DNA of 64,000 bases. Origin: Prochlorococcus sp. AG-355-I04. Its GTDB lineage: Bacteria > Cyanobacteriota > Cyanobacteriia > PCC-6307 > Cyanobiaceae. Below the pieces are notes generated by a model. That model saw only the letters and a program-made list of their open reading frames with translations. It searched no databases and was not told where the DNA came from. Position 1 is the stretch's first letter, and every line of letters begins with the position of its first letter. Below are positions 1 to 10,057 of the stretch, piece after piece. The stretch is from NCBI GenBank assembly GCA_003280915.1, contig QCDL01000001.1, positions 62,001 through 126,000 on the forward strand, given 5' to 3'. Made by a program: the position numbers and the translations under genes.

Positions 1-326
1 TTTGAACGTGCAGAATTGTGCGATTCATTAGTTAAGTTAATTAAATTTTTAAAATTCTCAGAATTAAACTCTTTTGCTACCTCAAATCTTTTTGGGCCAT
101 CCAGAGTAACATATTTACACTTCTCGAAAGCTATATATGAAATGCCATCAGATTCCTCCCAAAATGAAGAAAACGGATATTGATTTATTAACAATTCATA
201 AACTTGAAATAAATCAATACAAGGAATCTCAACACAAATACTTACTAATCCAGAATTTTCAACTTTCTTATCGAAAGAGGAAAATACATCTTTTAAAAAA
301 TCTGTTAAGTTTAAATCATTTTTCAT
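1..326 (-). CDS. menF: Isochorismate synthase MenF, N-terminal part (gene runs off the window)
   Basis: Reading the minus strand from the ATG at 326-324 gives an open frame to the window edge, about 108 residues, starting MKNDLNLTDFLKDVF and passing through a stretch FWEESDGISYIAFEKC that resembles the N-terminal part of chorismate-using isochorismate synthases. The enzyme would convert chorismate to isochorismate, the first step of phylloquinone synthesis. The catalytic C-terminal domain lies outside the window, so the call rests on this N-terminal likeness and on the divergent menA-menC-menE genes 101 bp away. A short plus-strand open frame at 137-346 lies inside it and is a shadow. Confidence 0.75.
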   Translation of the reverse strand, partial: MKNDLNLTDFLKDVFSSFDKKVENSGLVSICVEIPCIDLFQVYELLINQYPFSSFWEESDGISYIAFEKCKYVTLDGPKRFEVAKEFNSENFKNLINLTNESHNSARS

Positions 327-427
327 TACTTATTGAAAATAACTAAAAATGATGCAATAAAGTAAAAAATGTAACTCAATTTATAAACTACATTCAATAA
401 TTATCTAATTTTGCATGTTAATTAAAA

Positions 428-1345
428 ATGGACGAAGATAAAAAAAAATTATGGAAAAAAGCAATAAAATGGCCTCTCTATTCTGTTGCCATACTTCCAG
501 TTTTAATAACAGGGGCTTACTTGCTCAATCAATATGAAGAGGTAAAAATTTATAATTTGATTTCATTTACTTTAGCTGCAATTTTGATATTACTTTGGGA
601 AAATCTAACTAATGATTTATACGACGCAGAAACAGGAATCGATGAATTTAAATTCCATTCAATTGTAAATCTAGTAAAAAATAAAAAAATAATTCCATTT
701 ATTGCATATACATCTTTAGTTATTGGTTTATTAATAATTTTAATTATTTCAGTATCAACAAGTATAAACATATTTATGTTGGTGGCAGCTTGCTGCTTCT
801 TAGGATATTTATATCAAGGTCCTCCTTTTAGATTGGGCTATCAAGGTTTAGGAGAACCATTATGCTGGCTTGCATTTGGACCTTTTGCTTACTCTGCAGT
901 CTTAATTGCGTTAAATCCGTCTAATATTTACTTCGAAGATATTCCATGGAAAGTTTCTTTATTACTTGGTTCAGGACCTTCCTTGGCAACAACTCTTGTA
1001 TTATTTTGTTCTCATTTTCATCAAATTTCTGAAGATAAAAAGCATGGGAAAAATTCACCTTTAGTTCGCTTAGGGGCAAAAAAAGGTTCTCAATTTGTGC
1101 CTTGGATCATTTTTACAATATATATTTTTCAACTTTTCACAATAGTTTATGGATTTATTCCAGTGTTTTGCATCCTTTATTTGCTTAGTTTTCCTCAAGC
1201 AATAAGACTTATAAATTTATTAAAATCTTCTTATGCAAAACCTTCTGCAATAAAAAATTGCAAATTCGTCGCAATAAAATTTCAAACTCTTAATGGAATT
1301 GGTTTAATCACAGGATTAATATTTAATTACTTGCTAAATAAATGA
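428..1345 (+). CDS. menA: 1,4-dihydroxy-2-naphthoate phytyltransferase (UbiA family)
   Basis: This 305-residue membrane protein has about eight hydrophobic segments. It carries the two Asp-rich prenyl-diphosphate motifs of the UbiA family: NLTNDLYDAETGID near residues 59-72, and a second acidic/basic loop (SEDKKHGKNS) near residue 200. In cyanobacteria MenA attaches the phytyl chain to DHNA to make the phylloquinone precursor used as the A1 acceptor of photosystem I. It is the first gene of a tight plus-strand run; its stop overlaps the menC start by 4 bp, which implies translational coupling. It diverges from menF, so a shared promoter region probably lies at 327-427. Confidence 0.92.
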   Translation: MDEDKKKLWKKAIKWPLYSVAILPVLITGAYLLNQYEEVKIYNLISFTLAAILILLWENLTNDLYDAETGIDEFKFHSIVNLVKNKKIIPFIAYTSLVIGLLIILIISVSTSINIFMLVAACCFLGYLYQGPPFRLGYQGLGEPLCWLAFGPFAYSAVLIALNPSNIYFEDIPWKVSLLLGSGPSLATTLVLFCSHFHQISEDKKHGKNSPLVRLGAKKGSQFVPWIIFTIYIFQLFTIVYGFIPVFCILYLLSFPQAIRLINLLKSSYAKPSAIKNCKFVAIKFQTLNGIGLITGLIFNYLLNK

Positions 1346-2307
1346 ACTTAATATTTCAAAAAAAATCTTATAGCTTTAAGTTATTGGCCAAAATAGAAAA
1401 TTCCAAAACCAATTACCATACAAAATCGGGTTGGATAATTAAATTAATAAGTAATGATAAAAAAATAGGGTTTGGAGAAGTTTCGCCGCTTCATAAAAAA
1501 GACTTAAAAAAGTGTGCGAAACAACTAGATATGATCCCTGAGTATATAGAGGAATTTAATTTATCTGAGCAAATAAATATTTTTCACCCATGCATTCAAT
1601 CTGCAATAAATTCTGCATTAGCTGAGATCAATGGAAAAATAATATTTAAAAAAAACTATTACTTTGATGAAATTGATAAAACAGCTATATTGTTAAATCA
1701 TGAAAATGTAGTTTCAGATCTAAATGATATAAAAAAAAGACATTGTGATATTGGAAAATCATTAACCTTAAAATGGAAAGTAGCACTAAAAAACAACCAT
1801 GAGGAAGAAACAAAATTAGAAGAAATTTTAAGCAAAATAGGTAATAATATCAAGTTAAGAATAGATGCTAATGGTTCTTGGGGAAGAGACATAGCTAATA
1901 GATGGGCTGATATTTTGAAAGATAATAAAAATATAGATTGGTTAGAACAACCTCTCTGTGTTGATGATATTGATGGACTGACAGAACTAAACAAAAAAAT
2001 TCCAATAGCCTTAGACGAATCACTTTTAAAATTTCCAACTTTGATTGATGAGTGGAAGGGATGGCAAATTAGAAGGCCTTCTCAAGAAAATAATCCAGTT
2101 AAGCTTTTAAGAGAATTAGAAAATAAAAAAGCTTTAATATCTATAAGTACCTCATTTGAAACTGGAATAGGAACAAGATGGCTCCATCATTTATCTTCTC
2201 TACAATTACAAGGACCAACGCCAAAAGTTCCTGGTTTAGCAATGAATAAATTCCCTAATTCATTTCTATTTTTAAATGAAGCAAAAAAAATATGGGATCA
2301 ACTATGA
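1342..2307 (+). CDS. menC: o-succinylbenzoate synthase (enolase superfamily)
   Basis: The 321-residue protein shows the enolase-superfamily catalytic set. There is a Lys-x-Lys pair at about 144-146 (TLKWK), metal ligands Asp175 in RIDANGSW, Glu202 in DWLEQPL and Asp225 in IALDES. The enzyme dehydrates SHCHC to o-succinylbenzoate in phylloquinone synthesis. It overlaps menA by 4 bp and menE by up to 16 bp, so the three genes look like one translationally coupled operon. The sequence is divergent and rich in Lys, Asn and Ile, as expected for a low-GC genome, but the active-site residues are kept. Confidence 0.9.
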   Translation: MNLIFQKKSYSFKLLAKIENSKTNYHTKSGWIIKLISNDKKIGFGEVSPLHKKDLKKCAKQLDMIPEYIEEFNLSEQINIFHPCIQSAINSALAEINGKIIFKKNYYFDEIDKTAILLNHENVVSDLNDIKKRHCDIGKSLTLKWKVALKNNHEEETKLEEILSKIGNNIKLRIDANGSWGRDIANRWADILKDNKNIDWLEQPLCVDDIDGLTELNKKIPIALDESLLKFPTLIDEWKGWQIRRPSQENNPVKLLRELENKKALISISTSFETGIGTRWLHHLSSLQLQGPTPKVPGLAMNKFPNSFLFLNEAKKIWDQL

Positions 2308-3506
2308 AAAATAAAATTCATACTATTGAAGTTGAAAATAACGAAACTAAATCTGTAGAAAAAATTATTGAAAAAATTAGAGAGAATAAAATTATTTATG
2401 TAAAAAACAAATTTTATGAAGACAAAGATGTATTAGATTCAATTACTGAAAATGGGCCAGCAATTATCTTAAACAGTAGTGGTAGTTCTGGAAAACCGAG
2501 ACAATGTTTTCACCATTTAAATAATCTTAAATTATCTGCAACTACATCAGGTCAATGGCTAATAGAGCAAGGATTTGAATTACAAAACTGCTTAATTTTA
2601 AATACTTTACCCCTGAACCATATAAGTGGATTAATGCCAATTTTTAGAAGTCAAACTTGGGGATGTGATTGTATTAATATTTCTCCGAATTTGATAAAAA
2701 AAACTCGAGAACTTTTACTTTTCACAATTAAATTTAAAAAAAACAAAAAGCACTTGATTACGTCATTAGTACCTACCCAATTACAAAGACTTTTAGCTCA
2801 AAAAGATGGAATTAGTTGGCTAAAAATTTTTGATCTAATTTGGGTAGGTGGAGCTTCAATTTCAGACGAAACTGCAGAAAAATGTATAAAAGAAAAAATA
2901 AAATTAGCACCTTGTTACGGCTCAACTGAAACAGCAGCAATGGTTACGAGTTTAAAACCAAAAGAATTCTTAATGGGTTTTAAAAATGTTGGAGAAATAC
3001 TACCTGATACAAAAATAAGAATTAACGCACAAGGATTAATCGAAATAAAATCATCCAGAATTGGAATCGAAATAATAGATTCTTTAAAAACTGATAATTT
3101 CAAAAATAAAAATGGGTGGTGGCAAACAAGTGATTTAGGTGAAATTAAGCAAATCAATAATTCTTACTATTTAAAATTTCTTGGAAGAAGTGATAATGCC
3201 TTTAATTCAGGAGGAGAAGTTGTTTTTCCTGAAGTAATTGAATCTAGATTAAATGATTTCATTATGAAAGAAAATATCCCAATTAATAAATTCAATATTT
3301 CGAAAGTGTCTAACAAATTATGGGGAAATAAAATTAAAGTAATAGTTGAATTTAGAGAACTTACAAATGATAAAAATATTGAAATTTCTTTAAATTTATT
3401 AAAAAATTTTTCTCAAAGTTGGCCTAAACATGAAAAGCCTGAAAAATGGATTGTTAAAAACAAAAATAGCATTACAGAAAAAATAAACTATAAATTTCAA
3501 AAATAA
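2292..3506 (+). CDS. menE: o-succinylbenzoate-CoA ligase (AMP-forming)
   Basis: The protein is 404 residues and has the adenylate-forming enzyme motifs in order: the phosphate loop SSGSSGKP near residue 58, YGSTETAAM near residue 213, WWQTSDLGE near 277, and LGRSDNAFNSGGEVVFPEVI near 297-316. It activates o-succinylbenzoate to its CoA thioester in the phylloquinone pathway. Two starts are possible: ATG at 2292, or ATG at 2304, which overlaps the menC stop as ATGA. The second looks better for coupling and removes four residues. It is convergent with the thioesterase gene, with only 3 bp between stops. Confidence 0.9.
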   Translation: MGSTMKNKIHTIEVENNETKSVEKIIEKIRENKIIYVKNKFYEDKDVLDSITENGPAIILNSSGSSGKPRQCFHHLNNLKLSATTSGQWLIEQGFELQNCLILNTLPLNHISGLMPIFRSQTWGCDCINISPNLIKKTRELLLFTIKFKKNKKHLITSLVPTQLQRLLAQKDGISWLKIFDLIWVGGASISDETAEKCIKEKIKLAPCYGSTETAAMVTSLKPKEFLMGFKNVGEILPDTKIRINAQGLIEIKSSRIGIEIIDSLKTDNFKNKNGWWQTSDLGEIKQINNSYYLKFLGRSDNAFNSGGEVVFPEVIESRLNDFIMKENIPINKFNISKVSNKLWGNKIKVIVEFRELTNDKNIEISLNLLKNFSQSWPKHEKPEKWIVKNKNSITEKINYKFQK

Positions 3507-3509
3507 TAA

Positions 3510-3962
<453 letters not shown>

Positions 3963-3971
3963 TTAAAGAAA

Positions 3972-5159
3972 TTATCTATCAACAGATCCCATAATGACAT
4001 CTATTGAACCAAGGATTGCCATAATATCAGCGATTTTGGCACCCTTAAGAATATGAGGCAATATTTGCAGATTATTTAAATCAGCCGCTCTGATTTTAAA
4101 TCTCCATGGGGTAACTTCATTATTTCCTTGAATAAATACACCTATTTCTCCTTTGCCAGACTCTAATCTTGTATATAATTCTCCGTTAGGAATTTTAAAA
4201 GTTGGAGCAACCTTCTTAGCTACATATTGATAGTCGATACCAAATATTTCACTTTTCTTATCTTCAGTCGACATTCTTTGAGCTTCTAAATTTTCTGTTG
4301 GACCTCCTGGAATCATTTTGCAGGCTTGGCGAATGATGCTTAGTGATTGTCTCATCTCTTCAACTCTTACTCGATATCTCGCATAACAATCTCCTTCTTT
4401 TTCCGAAGCAATCTGCCAATCAAAATCGTCATAACATTCATAACTATCCACTTTCCTTAAATCCCAGGAAACTCCAGAAGCTCTAAGCATTGGCCCAGAT
4501 AAAGACCAATTAATTGCCTGATCTCTTTGTATTGTCCCTAGACCTTCAATTCTTTTTCTGAAAATTGGATTATTTGTAATTAATTTTTCGTATTCATCTA
4601 TCTTAGGACCAAACCAATCGCAAAAGTCTATACATTTTTCTAACCATCCGTATGGGAGATCACATGCGACACCGCCTATCCTAAAGAAATTATTATTTAT
4701 TAGCCTTTGTCCAGTAGCAGCTTCCCAGAGATCATAGATCATCTCTCTTTCTCTAAAAATGTAGAAAAATGGAGTTTGAGCTCCTACGTCTGCTAAAAAG
4801 GGACCAAGCCATAAAAGATGATTAGCAATACGATTAAGTTCGAGCATAAGAACTCTGATGTAACTAGCTCTTTTGGGAACTGGAATATTAGCTAATCTTT
4901 CAGGAGCATTTACTACAATAGCTTCATAAAACATTCCTGCTGCATAATCCATTCTGCTTACATAAGGGACATACATTACATTTGTTCTATTTTCAGCTAT
5001 CTTTTCCATTCCTCTATGTAAATATCCAATTACTGGCTCACAATCAATGACATTCTCACCATCAAGAGTTACAACTAACCTTAAAACCCCATGCATTGAG
5101 GGATGATGAGGGCCAAAATTGACCACCATTGGTTCTGTTCTAGTCTCTAGCTGAGCCAT
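3972..5159 (-). CDS. ndhH: NDH-1 complex subunit H (49-kDa type)
   Basis: This 395-residue protein is full length for NdhH, with the conserved [10 protein letters not shown] at 15-24, the [11 protein letters not shown] segment after it, and a C-terminus ending in [10 protein letters not shown]. NdhH is a peripheral-arm subunit next to the plastoquinone site of thylakoid NDH-1, which carries out cyclic electron flow and respiration in cyanobacteria. The start at 5159 diverges from rsmH by 38 bp. Nine other NDH-1 subunit or accessory genes are scattered through this window rather than clustered. Confidence 0.97.
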   Translation of the reverse strand: MAQLETRTEPMVVNFGPHHPSMHGVLRLVVTLDGENVIDCEPVIGYLHRGMEKIAENRTNVMYVPYVSRMDYAAGMFYEAIVVNAPERLANIPVPKRASYIRVLMLELNRIANHLLWLGPFLADVGAQTPFFYIFREREMIYDLWEAATGQRLINNNFFRIGGVACDLPYGWLEKCIDFCDWFGPKIDEYEKLITNNPIFRKRIEGLGTIQRDQAINWSLSGPMLRASGVSWDLRKVDSYECYDDFDWQIASEKEGDCYARYRVRVEEMRQSLSIIRQACKMIPGGPTENLEAQRMSTEDKKSEIFGIDYQYVAKKVAPTFKIPNGELYTRLESGKGEIGVFIQGNNEVTPWRFKIRAADLNNLQILPHILKGAKIADIMAILGSIDVIMGSVDR

Positions 5160-5197
5160 TCGAAATTTAACTTCTAAACAAATCTTAGTCGAAAGTT

Positions 5198-6100
5198 ATG
5201 CAAACTGACCTATCTGATTCATCTTTTTTCAATCATCAATCAGTTATGACAGATGAGATTATAGCCTCATTAGAGCATTACCCACTTGTACATAACAATC
5301 AAATTAAGGGAATAGACGCAACTTTAGGCGGAGGCGGGCACTCTTATCATTTATTGAGAAAATATTCGGATTTAAATATAATTGGACTTGATCAAGATCC
5401 ATTCGCAAGAAAATCAGCATTAAAAAAACTTGATGAGTTTAAAAGTAGGATTGATATAAGGGCTTCAAATTTTGCTGATTTTGTACCAAAAGAAAAAGTT
5501 TCTTTTGTGATTGCAGATCTTGGAGTAAATAGTAACCAACTTGATGACCCTAAAAGAGGATTTAGTTTCCAAAAAGATGGTCCGCTTGATATGCGCATGA
5601 ATCCTTTGCTTGATGTTGATGCAGAGAAATTAATTGAGGTTTTAAATGAAAAAGATCTAGCCAACCTAATCTATAAATATGGAGATGAGAGATTATCAAG
5701 AAAGATTGCTAGGAAAATAAAATTGGATTTGAAGGAAAATGGAAAATATTCTGGGACAAAAGAGTTAGCTTACTCAATTGCAGGCTGCTTCCCACCAAAG
5801 CAAAGATATAAAAAAATACATCCAGCAACAAGAACATTTCAAGCACTAAGAATTGCTGTTAATAAAGAAATTGAAGTATTAGAAAAATTTTTGCAAGTTG
5901 TACCAGAATGGCTTTTGCCAGGGGGTATTATTTCTGTTATTAGTTTTCATTCTCTTGAGGATAGGTTAGTTAAAAGTTGTTTTAAGAATGATCAAAGACT
6001 AAAAAACCTGACAAAAAAGCCAATAACTCCTTCAGAACAAGAAGTCGAACTTAATAAAAGAGCTAGAAGTGGAAAATTAAGAATTGCTCAATTAAATTAA
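5198..6100 (+). CDS. rsmH: 16S rRNA m4C1402 N4-methyltransferase RsmH (MraW)
   Basis: The 300-residue protein has the SAM-binding loop DATLGGGGHS at 40-49, the MraW-type segment RKIHPATRTFQALRI-like stretch in the last third, and the C-terminal VISFHSLEDRLVK. It methylates N4 of C1402 in the decoding site of 16S rRNA. In many bacteria it heads the division/cell-wall cluster; here it stands alone between ndhH and a cysteine desulfurase gene, as in other marine picocyanobacteria. It is convergent with the desulfurase, 13 bp between stops. Confidence 0.95.
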   Translation: MQTDLSDSSFFNHQSVMTDEIIASLEHYPLVHNNQIKGIDATLGGGGHSYHLLRKYSDLNIIGLDQDPFARKSALKKLDEFKSRIDIRASNFADFVPKEKVSFVIADLGVNSNQLDDPKRGFSFQKDGPLDMRMNPLLDVDAEKLIEVLNEKDLANLIYKYGDERLSRKIARKIKLDLKENGKYSGTKELAYSIAGCFPPKQRYKKIHPATRTFQALRIAVNKEIEVLEKFLQVVPEWLLPGGIISVISFHSLEDRLVKSCFKNDQRLKNLTKKPITPSEQEVELNKRARSGKLRIAQLN

Positions 6101-6113
6101 AAGCCAATAATTT

Positions 6114-7259
6114 CTATCGTAATGATCTGATTGTATTTGTAAGAATATTAATTGCTTGTTTTATATCTTTTGAATTAGTACTTAATCCAATACTTAACCT
6201 TATTGAAGATTCTGCTTCTTTAAGAGATCTACCTAAGGCTAGTAAAACATGAGATGGTTCACCATTACTACATGCAGATCCAGTAGAACAAATTATTTTA
6301 GATTTTAAAAGTTTATGAAACTTTGCTCCATTTAAGTCCAATACAGTCAAATTTAAATTGTGAGGTAATCTTTTTTCTATGGAGCCATTAATTAATAAAC
6401 CAGAATTATTTTGTAACAACCCCTCCAAAAGGTTATTTCTATAAAAAAGTAATTTCTCAGCATTATTTTTTTGATTAAGAACTGCTATCTCTATTGCTTT
6501 AGCAAAGCCAACTACTAAAGGAAGAGGTAATGTGCCAGACCTAAGACCATATTCCTGACCTCCTCCAACAATTAAAGGCTCAAGATTAATGTATTCATCA
6601 ATCAAAAGAAGTCCTATCCCTTTAGGGCCGTATATTTTGTGAGAACTCATCGTTATCATGTTTACATCTGATAAAAGATTGTCTAAAGCCATATAACCTA
6701 AACATTGTGCAAAATCAGAGTGAAATGTTATTCCTCTCGATTTACATATCTTTGAAATATTTTCTATGGGCTGAATAACTCCTATTTCGTTATTTGCCAA
6801 CATGACACTAACCAGAAATGTATCTTCTCTTATTTTTTTTTTGAATTGTTCTTCTGAAATTAAGCCATCTTTCTCAGGATTAATTTCTGTAACCATAAAT
6901 CCCTCTTTTTTTAGTTGGTTTAAGGGCTCTAAAACAGCTTTATGCTCGGTTTTTAAGGTAATAATATGTCCATAATTGCCTGTTTTTTTATAGAAATTTC
7001 TAGCAAAACCTAATAAGGCTAAGTTATTAGATTCAGTTGCCCCACTTGTAAAAATAACTTTTTTATTCTTAAGAAATAAATTTTGTTCTATTTTTTCTCT
7101 TGATGCTTCCAATATAGCGCTTGCGTTAATCCCCGCCAAATTAGATTTATTTGCAGGGTTAGAAAATATCTCACTCCAAAAAGGTTTCATAGAATCAACG
7201 ACATCTTTAGAGCAAGGAGTCGAAGATTGATAGTCTAGTAGTATGGGAGTTGATAGCAT
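6114..7259 (-). CDS. Cysteine desulfurase (NifS/IscS class I type)
   Basis: The 381-residue PLP enzyme shows SGATESNNLALLG at about 72-84, the PLP lysine K208 in SSHKIYGPKG, and a catalytic cysteine C330 in CSTGSACSNGEPSH. It would release sulfur from cysteine for Fe-S cluster and thio-cofactor synthesis. The Cys-loop sequence (SACS) is of the NifS/IscS class rather than the SufS class. It diverges from the rre1-like gene with a 59-bp gap. I give no symbol because nifS and iscS are both used for this group. Confidence 0.92.
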   Translation of the reverse strand: MLSTPILLDYQSSTPCSKDVVDSMKPFWSEIFSNPANKSNLAGINASAILEASREKIEQNLFLKNKKVIFTSGATESNNLALLGFARNFYKKTGNYGHIITLKTEHKAVLEPLNQLKKEGFMVTEINPEKDGLISEEQFKKKIREDTFLVSVMLANNEIGVIQPIENISKICKSRGITFHSDFAQCLGYMALDNLLSDVNMITMSSHKIYGPKGIGLLLIDEYINLEPLIVGGGQEYGLRSGTLPLPLVVGFAKAIEIAVLNQKNNAEKLLFYRNNLLEGLLQNNSGLLINGSIEKRLPHNLNLTVLDLNGAKFHKLLKSKIICSTGSACSNGEPSHVLLALGRSLKEAESSIRLSIGLSTNSKDIKQAINILTNTIRSLR

Positions 7260-7318
7260 TATGTTTAGTATATAAAATTCTGTTTATTACTAGAAAATCA
7301 AATTAAAGAATTAAAAAA

Positions 7319-8047
7319 ATGAATGAAATTAATCAAATAAATAATGAACCGGTAAGAAAATCAAGAATTTTATTAGTTGATGATGAGCCTGGTTTAAGAA
7401 CAGCTGTTAAAACATTTCTTGAAGATGAAGGCTTTGAAATATTTATTGCAGTTGATGGAGAAGATGGTTGGGAAAAAGCTCAAACAGTCTTCCCCGATTT
7501 GATAATTAGCGATGTTATGATGCCTCGAGCCAACGGTTATGCTTTATTAGAAAAAATTAGAGAGGATGAAAAATTAGGAGGAACTCCAGTAATTTTTCTA
7601 ACTGCAAAAGGAATGACCCTAGACAGAACAGAAGGTTATCTTGCAGGAGTTGATGATTATATTTCCAAACCTTTCGATCCCGATGAATTAGCTGCGAGAG
7701 TCAAAAATGTAATCAACAGACAAGAACGATTATTAAAAGAAGCGGCACGATTCGCAGATATTGACGTAAGCAAAATGGCAAAACAAATTACTGAAATAAA
7801 ATCTATGCTCTCAGACCAAAACCAGACTAATCCAGAAAATAAAATAAATCTTCCTAGTTTCACTCCTAGAGAAGCAAGTGTGCTTCAACTAGTAGCAGAG
7901 GGACTGATGAATAAAGAAATTGCAAGACAGCTTGAAACATCTATTAGAAATGTTGAGAAATATGTAAGTAGACTTTTTATCAAAACAGGTACATCAAGCC
8001 GAACAGAATTAGTTCGTTATGCACTTGAAAATCATTTAGTAAAATAA
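7319..8047 (+). CDS. ycf29: Response regulator, receiver plus LuxR HTH (Rre1/Ycf29-like)
   Basis: This 242-residue protein has an N-terminal receiver domain with acidic pair D21/D22, phospho-acceptor D65, T95 and K117. A LuxR-type helix-turn-helix follows at about 181-225 (FTPREASVLQLVAEG, then MNKEIARQL). The C-terminal tail ELVRYALENHLVK closely matches what I recall of Rre1/Ycf29, the partner of the Hik2 sensor in cyanobacteria that responds to redox and stress. No kinase gene is nearby. The family assignment is firm. The exact ortholog is an inference from the C-terminus and the small regulator set of these genomes. Confidence 0.85.
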   Translation: MNEINQINNEPVRKSRILLVDDEPGLRTAVKTFLEDEGFEIFIAVDGEDGWEKAQTVFPDLIISDVMMPRANGYALLEKIREDEKLGGTPVIFLTAKGMTLDRTEGYLAGVDDYISKPFDPDELAARVKNVINRQERLLKEAARFADIDVSKMAKQITEIKSMLSDQNQTNPENKINLPSFTPREASVLQLVAEGLMNKEIARQLETSIRNVEKYVSRLFIKTGTSSRTELVRYALENHLVK

Positions 8048-8048
8048 A

Positions 8049-8750
8049 TTATTTAATTTTTTCGAATTCAATTAGTTTTGAAAAATAAAAAGGAGCTTGA
8101 TTTAATTTCTTTTTAACAACTTTAAATCCTCTTTCTTTGGCAGCATTAATAATACCCTTTTCTTTCAATGTATAAGCTCTTGTAGTTTTACTTGGCCCAG
8201 GAAATAATTTTCCAATATTTTTTAGAATAGCAAGAACTGGGGTATAAGGAGCAAAGCTAACGATTAGTTTTTCTTTGCTTAAATCGCATAGATGTTGGAC
8301 CATTTCTTCTGCGACCGGCTGAGGATAATGAATAAATACATCCAAACAAACTACAACATCAAATAAACCTTTTAATTTTTCCAGATCGCAGATTTCATAT
8401 TTTATTTTACCTTGATTCAAACCTAATTCATGAATGCGTTTTTTTGTTTCTTTAATCATTTCAGAAGAAATATCGCTCATCTGTAGTTCTTTTATACCGA
8501 GTTTTAGTAAAGGTATGGAAAGACTTCCTACACCACAGCCTGCATCACAATAACTTTTTTTTGTTAGTTCAGGATAATTTTTGATGTATGAGATTACATC
8601 ATCTACAGTTTTTTGATGTCCTTTCCTAATATTTTTCTGAACTGTATTAATTTCATCAGATTTGCTATAAATTTTATTCCATCTCTCAAAGCCAGTTCCA
8701 TTAAAATACTCCCTGACTTCACTTTTTTCGATAATCTTATTTGACGTCAT
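8049..8750 (-). CDS. chlM: Magnesium-protoporphyrin IX O-methyltransferase
   Basis: The 233-residue SAM-dependent methyltransferase has motif I as CDAGCGVGSLSIPLL at 68-82. It also has the ChlM/BchM features EYFNGTGFERWNKIY near the N-terminus and VSFAPYTPVLAILKNIGKLF toward the end. It methylates the propionate of Mg-protoporphyrin IX, the step after Mg-chelatase in chlorophyll synthesis, at the thylakoid or envelope-like membrane. It is convergent with the rre1-like gene (1 bp between stops) and divergent from purE. Confidence 0.93.
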   Translation of the reverse strand: MTSNKIIEKSEVREYFNGTGFERWNKIYSKSDEINTVQKNIRKGHQKTVDDVISYIKNYPELTKKSYCDAGCGVGSLSIPLLKLGIKELQMSDISSEMIKETKKRIHELGLNQGKIKYEICDLEKLKGLFDVVVCLDVFIHYPQPVAEEMVQHLCDLSKEKLIVSFAPYTPVLAILKNIGKLFPGPSKTTRAYTLKEKGIINAAKERGFKVVKKKLNQAPFYFSKLIEFEKIK

Positions 8751-8839
8751 AATATTCTATGAAAATTTATTCTTTTCATACTAACTAACTGGCACCAAAT
8801 TAATTGCGCGCCATTATAGGAAAGAATTGATTTGTTATT

Positions 8840-9376
8840 TTGTCAGAATTGAATTCTAAAGAAATTTATAAAATTGCTGTCGTAATGGGTAGTGATTCAG
8901 ATCTAAATACATTGAAACCAGCCATTGATATTTTAAGAGAATTTAGAATAAAAACTGAAGTTTGTATACTTTCTGCTCATCGAACACCTATTGAAATGAT
9001 GGAATATGCAAAAAATGCAGAATCAGAAAACATAAAAGTAATAATTGCCGGTGCTGGGGGTGCTGCTCATCTTCCAGGAATGCTGGCATCCATAACTTGC
9101 ATTCCTGTAATTGGAGTACCAGTAGAGAGTAAGACACTGAAGGGAATTGACTCTCTTTTATCAATCGTTCAAATGCCCTCTGGAATTCCAGTTGCAACAG
9201 TTGCAATTAATGGAGGACAGAATGCTGGATTATTGGCAATAGGGATGGTCAGTTTATTTGATGAATCCATAAAAAAAAATTTAAAAGAATTCCGAGAAAA
9301 TCTACATACACAGGTAAGAAATAAAAATAATAAGTTATCAACTATTGGACCTGACAATTATCTTCAAAATAAATGA
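8840..9376 (+). CDS. purE: N5-carboxyaminoimidazole ribonucleotide mutase PurE
   Basis: The 178-residue protein has the PurE landmarks GSDSDL at 17-22, SAHRTP at 45-50 and GAGGAAHLPGM at 71-81. It interconverts N5-CAIR and CAIR in purine synthesis. No ATG precedes the conserved core in frame; the best start is TTG at 8840. The C-terminus has a short Lys/Asn-rich tail beyond the usual end. It is convergent with cysC, 15 bp apart. Confidence 0.95.
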   Translation: MSELNSKEIYKIAVVMGSDSDLNTLKPAIDILREFRIKTEVCILSAHRTPIEMMEYAKNAESENIKVIIAGAGGAAHLPGMLASITCIPVIGVPVESKTLKGIDSLLSIVQMPSGIPVATVAINGGQNAGLLAIGMVSLFDESIKKNLKEFRENLHTQVRNKNNKLSTIGPDNYLQNK

Positions 9377-9391
9377 ACTAATATTTTTCTA

Positions 9392-10030
9392 TTAGGCCTT
9401 GTTAAGAAAGTTTTCTTTTTTGAGGTAGTTAATAACTTTTCTAACGGAATAATTTAAATCTAACGAACCTGTATCAACAACAATTTCAGGATTATGAGGA
9501 GCTTCATATGGACTAGAAATCCCTGTAAATTCCTTAATTTCACCCGAACGAGCTTTCTTATAAAGACCTTTAGTATCCCTATTTTCACAAACTGTGATAT
9601 CAGCAGAACAATAAACTTCAATAAAATCCTTAGATCCAATAATTTTTCTCACCTTATCTCTATCGCTAATAAATGGCGAAACGAATGCCGTAATAGTTAT
9701 TATCCCAGCATTCATAAATAAATTCGCAACTTCTCCAATTCTTCTTATATTTTCTTCTCTATCTTCATCCGAGAAACCAAGATCTTTACATAAACCGTGC
9801 CTAATATTATCTCCATCCAACACATAAGTCGAAAAACCATCTAAGTGTAAAACTTCATTTAAGGCGTTGGCCAAAGTACTTTTACCAGAACCAGATAAAC
9901 CTGTAAACCAGATAACCATACCTTTATGACCTCTCATTTTCTCTAACTTTTCTCTATCAATTGTTAAATTGTGCCACTTTATATTGGTTGACTTTGTTTG
10001 ATCTTGTTCTTTCATTGTTTGCATCATCAA
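9392..10030 (-). CDS. cysC: Adenylylsulfate (APS) kinase
   Basis: The 212-residue protein has the P-loop GLSGSGKST at 44-52, DGDNIRHGL at 72-80, the lid region REENIRRIGEVA after it, and ISSPYEAP near the C-terminus, all typical of APS kinase. It phosphorylates APS to PAPS for sulfate assimilation or sulfation. The first residues include three clustered Met codons, so the true start may be a few codons inside. It follows the SUI1-like gene by 27 bp on the same strand. Confidence 0.95.
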   Translation of the reverse strand: MMMQTMKEQDQTKSTNIKWHNLTIDREKLEKMRGHKGMVIWFTGLSGSGKSTLANALNEVLHLDGFSTYVLDGDNIRHGLCKDLGFSDEDREENIRRIGEVANLFMNAGIITITAFVSPFISDRDKVRKIIGSKDFIEVYCSADITVCENRDTKGLYKKARSGEIKEFTGISSPYEAPHNPEIVVDTGSLDLNYSVRKVINYLKKENFLNKA

Positions 10031-10057
10031 AATTAAAAACCTATCTTAACCCTTGCT

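Noticed and set aside
137-346. Plus-strand open frame of 69 codons
   Set aside because: It lies opposite the menF N-terminus, which has family-like sequence in its own frame.
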